DNA of 13,432 bases from Oscillibacter sp. (GTDB taxonomy: Bacteria; Bacillota; Clostridia; Oscillospirales; Oscillospiraceae). Positions 12,414 through 13,432 of this stretch are shown piece after piece. The notes below the pieces were generated by a model. It was not told where the DNA came from. It saw only the letters and a list, made by a program, of their open reading frames with translations, and searched no databases. The stretch is from assembly GCA_003522105.1 (NCBI GenBank), contig DPGF01000132.1, positions 1 through 13,432 of the forward strand, in the 5' to 3' direction. The translations under genes and the position numbers were made by a program. Numbering within the stretch: the stretch's first letter is position 1; every line of letters starts with the position of its first letter.

Positions 12414-13208
12414 ATGATAAATTATCCTGAGAAAGCTGTCTACACATATGACGATCTCGTCAATGTGCTGCGCATTCTGCGCGCACCGGACGGCTGCCCG
12501 TGGGATCGCGAGCAGACGCATCAGTCCAACCGCCGCAACTTCTTAGAAGAGGCTTACGAGGCTGCCGAGGCTTTCGATCTCGACGATCCGGAGCTGATGG
12601 AGGAAGAGCTCGGCGATATGCTGATGCAGGTGCTCTTCAATATCCACATGGAAGAGGAAGCCGGCCGCTTCACGACCGACGATGTGACCGACCATGTGGT
12701 ACGCAAGCTCATCTTCCGTCACCCGCACGTGTTTGCAAGCGGCAAGGCGGACAGCAGCGATGAAGTGCTTGTCAACTGGGACAAGCTCAAGCGGCAGGAA
12801 AAGGGCCAGCGCACCACGGCAGACGCCATGGATTCCGTCGCGCGTTCGCTCCCCGCGCTCTGGCGGGCGGACAAGCTTCAGAGCAAGGCAGCAAAAGCGG
12901 GCTTTGAATTCCCCGATGTTTCCGGCGCGCTCGATAAGCTCGACGAGGAAACGCAGGAGCTGCGTGCTGCCGTGGAAACCGGCACCAATTTCGAAGAAGA
13001 GCTTGGCGATGTGCTCTTTGCCGCCGTCAAGGTCGGCCGCTTCTGCGGCGTCGATCCCGAGGCCGCGCTTGAAAAGACCTGCGAAAAATTCATTGCGCGC
13101 TTCCGCAAGGTAGAGCAGGCGGCCGATGCCCGCGGAGAATCGCTCTCCTCTCTGCCGCTCGAAGAGCTGACAGCCCTCTGGAACGCCGCCAAGAATCAGA
13201 CCCGATGA
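12414..13208 (+). CDS. mazG: Nucleoside triphosphate pyrophosphohydrolase MazG
   Basis: MazG hydrolyses (d)NTPs to the monophosphate and pyrophosphate, removing non-canonical or excess nucleotides; in E. coli it also affects (p)ppGpp-linked survival. The 264-residue protein has two tandem MazG helical domains. The first carries GCPWDREQTHQS (27-38), EEAYEAAE (45-52) and EEELGDML (63-70), the acidic Mg-binding set, then RHPHVF (102-107). The second repeats the pattern with DEETQELRAAVE and EEELGDVLFAAVKVGRF in the C-terminal third. Length fits E. coli MazG. The Bacillus neighbour YabN carries an additional N-terminal tetrapyrrole-methylase domain that is absent here. ATG 12414 is chosen for its GGGAGGG site. 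It lies 56 bases after the flippase gene. Confidence 0.96.
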   Translation: MINYPEKAVYTYDDLVNVLRILRAPDGCPWDREQTHQSNRRNFLEEAYEAAEAFDLDDPELMEEELGDMLMQVLFNIHMEEEAGRFTTDDVTDHVVRKLIFRHPHVFASGKADSSDEVLVNWDKLKRQEKGQRTTADAMDSVARSLPALWRADKLQSKAAKAGFEFPDVSGALDKLDEETQELRAAVETGTNFEEELGDVLFAAVKVGRFCGVDPEAALEKTCEKFIARFRKVEQAADARGESLSSLPLEELTALWNAAKNQTR

Positions 13209-13213
13209 CCAAA

Positions 13214-13232
13214 AGCAAAACTGCTTTTTGCT
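13214..13232 (+). other. AT-rich stem-loop after mazG
   Basis: AGCAAAA (13214-13220) and TTTTGCT (13226-13232) form a 7-base stem around CTGCT, starting 6 bases after the mazG stop. An alternative pairing of AAAAGC with GCTTTT competes with it. It is followed by CATATAAC rather than a T-run. Together with the next hairpin it fills the mazG-hup gap. Confidence 0.45.
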
Positions 13233-13241
13233 CATATAACC

Positions 13242-13268
13242 CCGGAAGCTCCGCTTCCGGATACTTTT
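13242..13268 (+). terminator. Possible terminator or attenuator between mazG and hup
   Basis: CCGGAAGC (13242-13249) and GCTTCCGG (13253-13260) form a perfect 8-base, GC-rich stem with a TCC loop, followed by ATACTTTT. The T-run is short, so termination may be partial. It ends a few bases before the hup ribosome binding site at 13270. A possible -10 (TATAAC, 13235-13240) just upstream lacks a convincing -35, so I cannot say whether hup has its own promoter. Confidence 0.5.
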
Positions 13269-13283
13269 CAGGAGGATCTAACG

Positions 13284-13432
13284 ATGAACAAGACTGAACT
13301 CATTGCTGCCGTGGCAGAAAAAGCCAGCATTTCCAAGAAGGAGTCCGAGGTCGTGATCAATGCCGCCCTCGAAACCATTATCGACTCCCTGAAGAATGAC
13401 GAAAAGGTTCAGCTCGTCGGCTTCGGCTCTTT
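13284..13432 (+). CDS. hup: HU family DNA-binding protein, N-terminal part (cut by window edge)
   Basis: HU is a small dimeric histone-like protein that bends and compacts DNA. The first 49 codons are present, about half of a normal 90-residue HU. MNKTELIAAVAEKASISKKE is the typical N-terminal helix pair, NAALETIIDSL follows, and the sequence reaches VGFGSF, the start of the DNA-binding signature, at the window end. An excellent AGGAGG (13270-13275) precedes the ATG by 8 bases, fitting a highly expressed gene. Position after mazG matches other Clostridia, where an S4-domain protein gene and yabP/yabQ often follow. Confidence 0.95.
   Translation, partial: MNKTELIAAVAEKASISKKESEVVINAALETIIDSLKNDEKVQLVGFGS

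Overview
The window reads as ordinary, well-conserved chromosome from a high-GC, anaerobic, Gram-positive bacterium of the class Clostridia. My best guess is the Oscillospiraceae/Ruminococcaceae; this rests on gene content and GC-rich codon use, not on a marker gene. The pointers are an Rnf complex gene, an S-layer-homology (SLH) protein, a DUF975 membrane protein, a long-type Rel, HemZ, and a flippase-mazG-hup cluster resembling the Bacillus yabM-yabN region. I see no phage, insertion sequence, CRISPR array, rRNA or tRNA.

Left part (1-2700). The 5' end of rnfC runs leftwards off the window (422 to 1). Its promoter is back to back with the promoter of a DUF975 membrane protein gene (761-1537, +), and a 338-base intergenic region between them holds both promoters and several dyads. 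The DUF975 gene converges on a secreted protein gene with three SLH domains (1593-2630, -). A strong stem-loop at 1548-1583 lies between these two and probably terminates both.

Main part (2819-13432, all +). Nine genes follow head to tail with gaps of 5-75 bases: recJ, a bifunctional relA/spoT-type (p)ppGpp enzyme, dtd, a metallo-beta-lactamase-fold hydrolase, hemZ, a purine nucleoside phosphorylase, a SpoVB/MurJ-family flippase, mazG, and the start of an HU gene (hup). Short gaps and good Shine-Dalgarno sites suggest one long transcription unit, or two overlapping ones. The gaps before mazG and before hup contain stem-loops that could separate sub-units.

Functionally the set is housekeeping: single-strand DNA processing (RecJ), stringent response (Rel), removal of mischarged D-aminoacyl-tRNA (Dtd), thioester or other small-molecule hydrolysis (MBL-fold), a radical SAM enzyme (HemZ), purine salvage (PNP), envelope lipid-linked precursor export (flippase), nucleotide-pool cleaning (MazG) and nucleoid structure (HU). 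Two gene clusters often seen separately in Firmicutes, recJ-rel-dtd-MBL-hemZ and flippase-mazG-hup, are joined here through the PNP gene.

I found no convincing undescribed system. The points worth a second look are the joined operon without apt, the HemZ cysteine motif, the unassigned C-terminal domain of the SLH protein, and several intergenic stem-loops and dyads.
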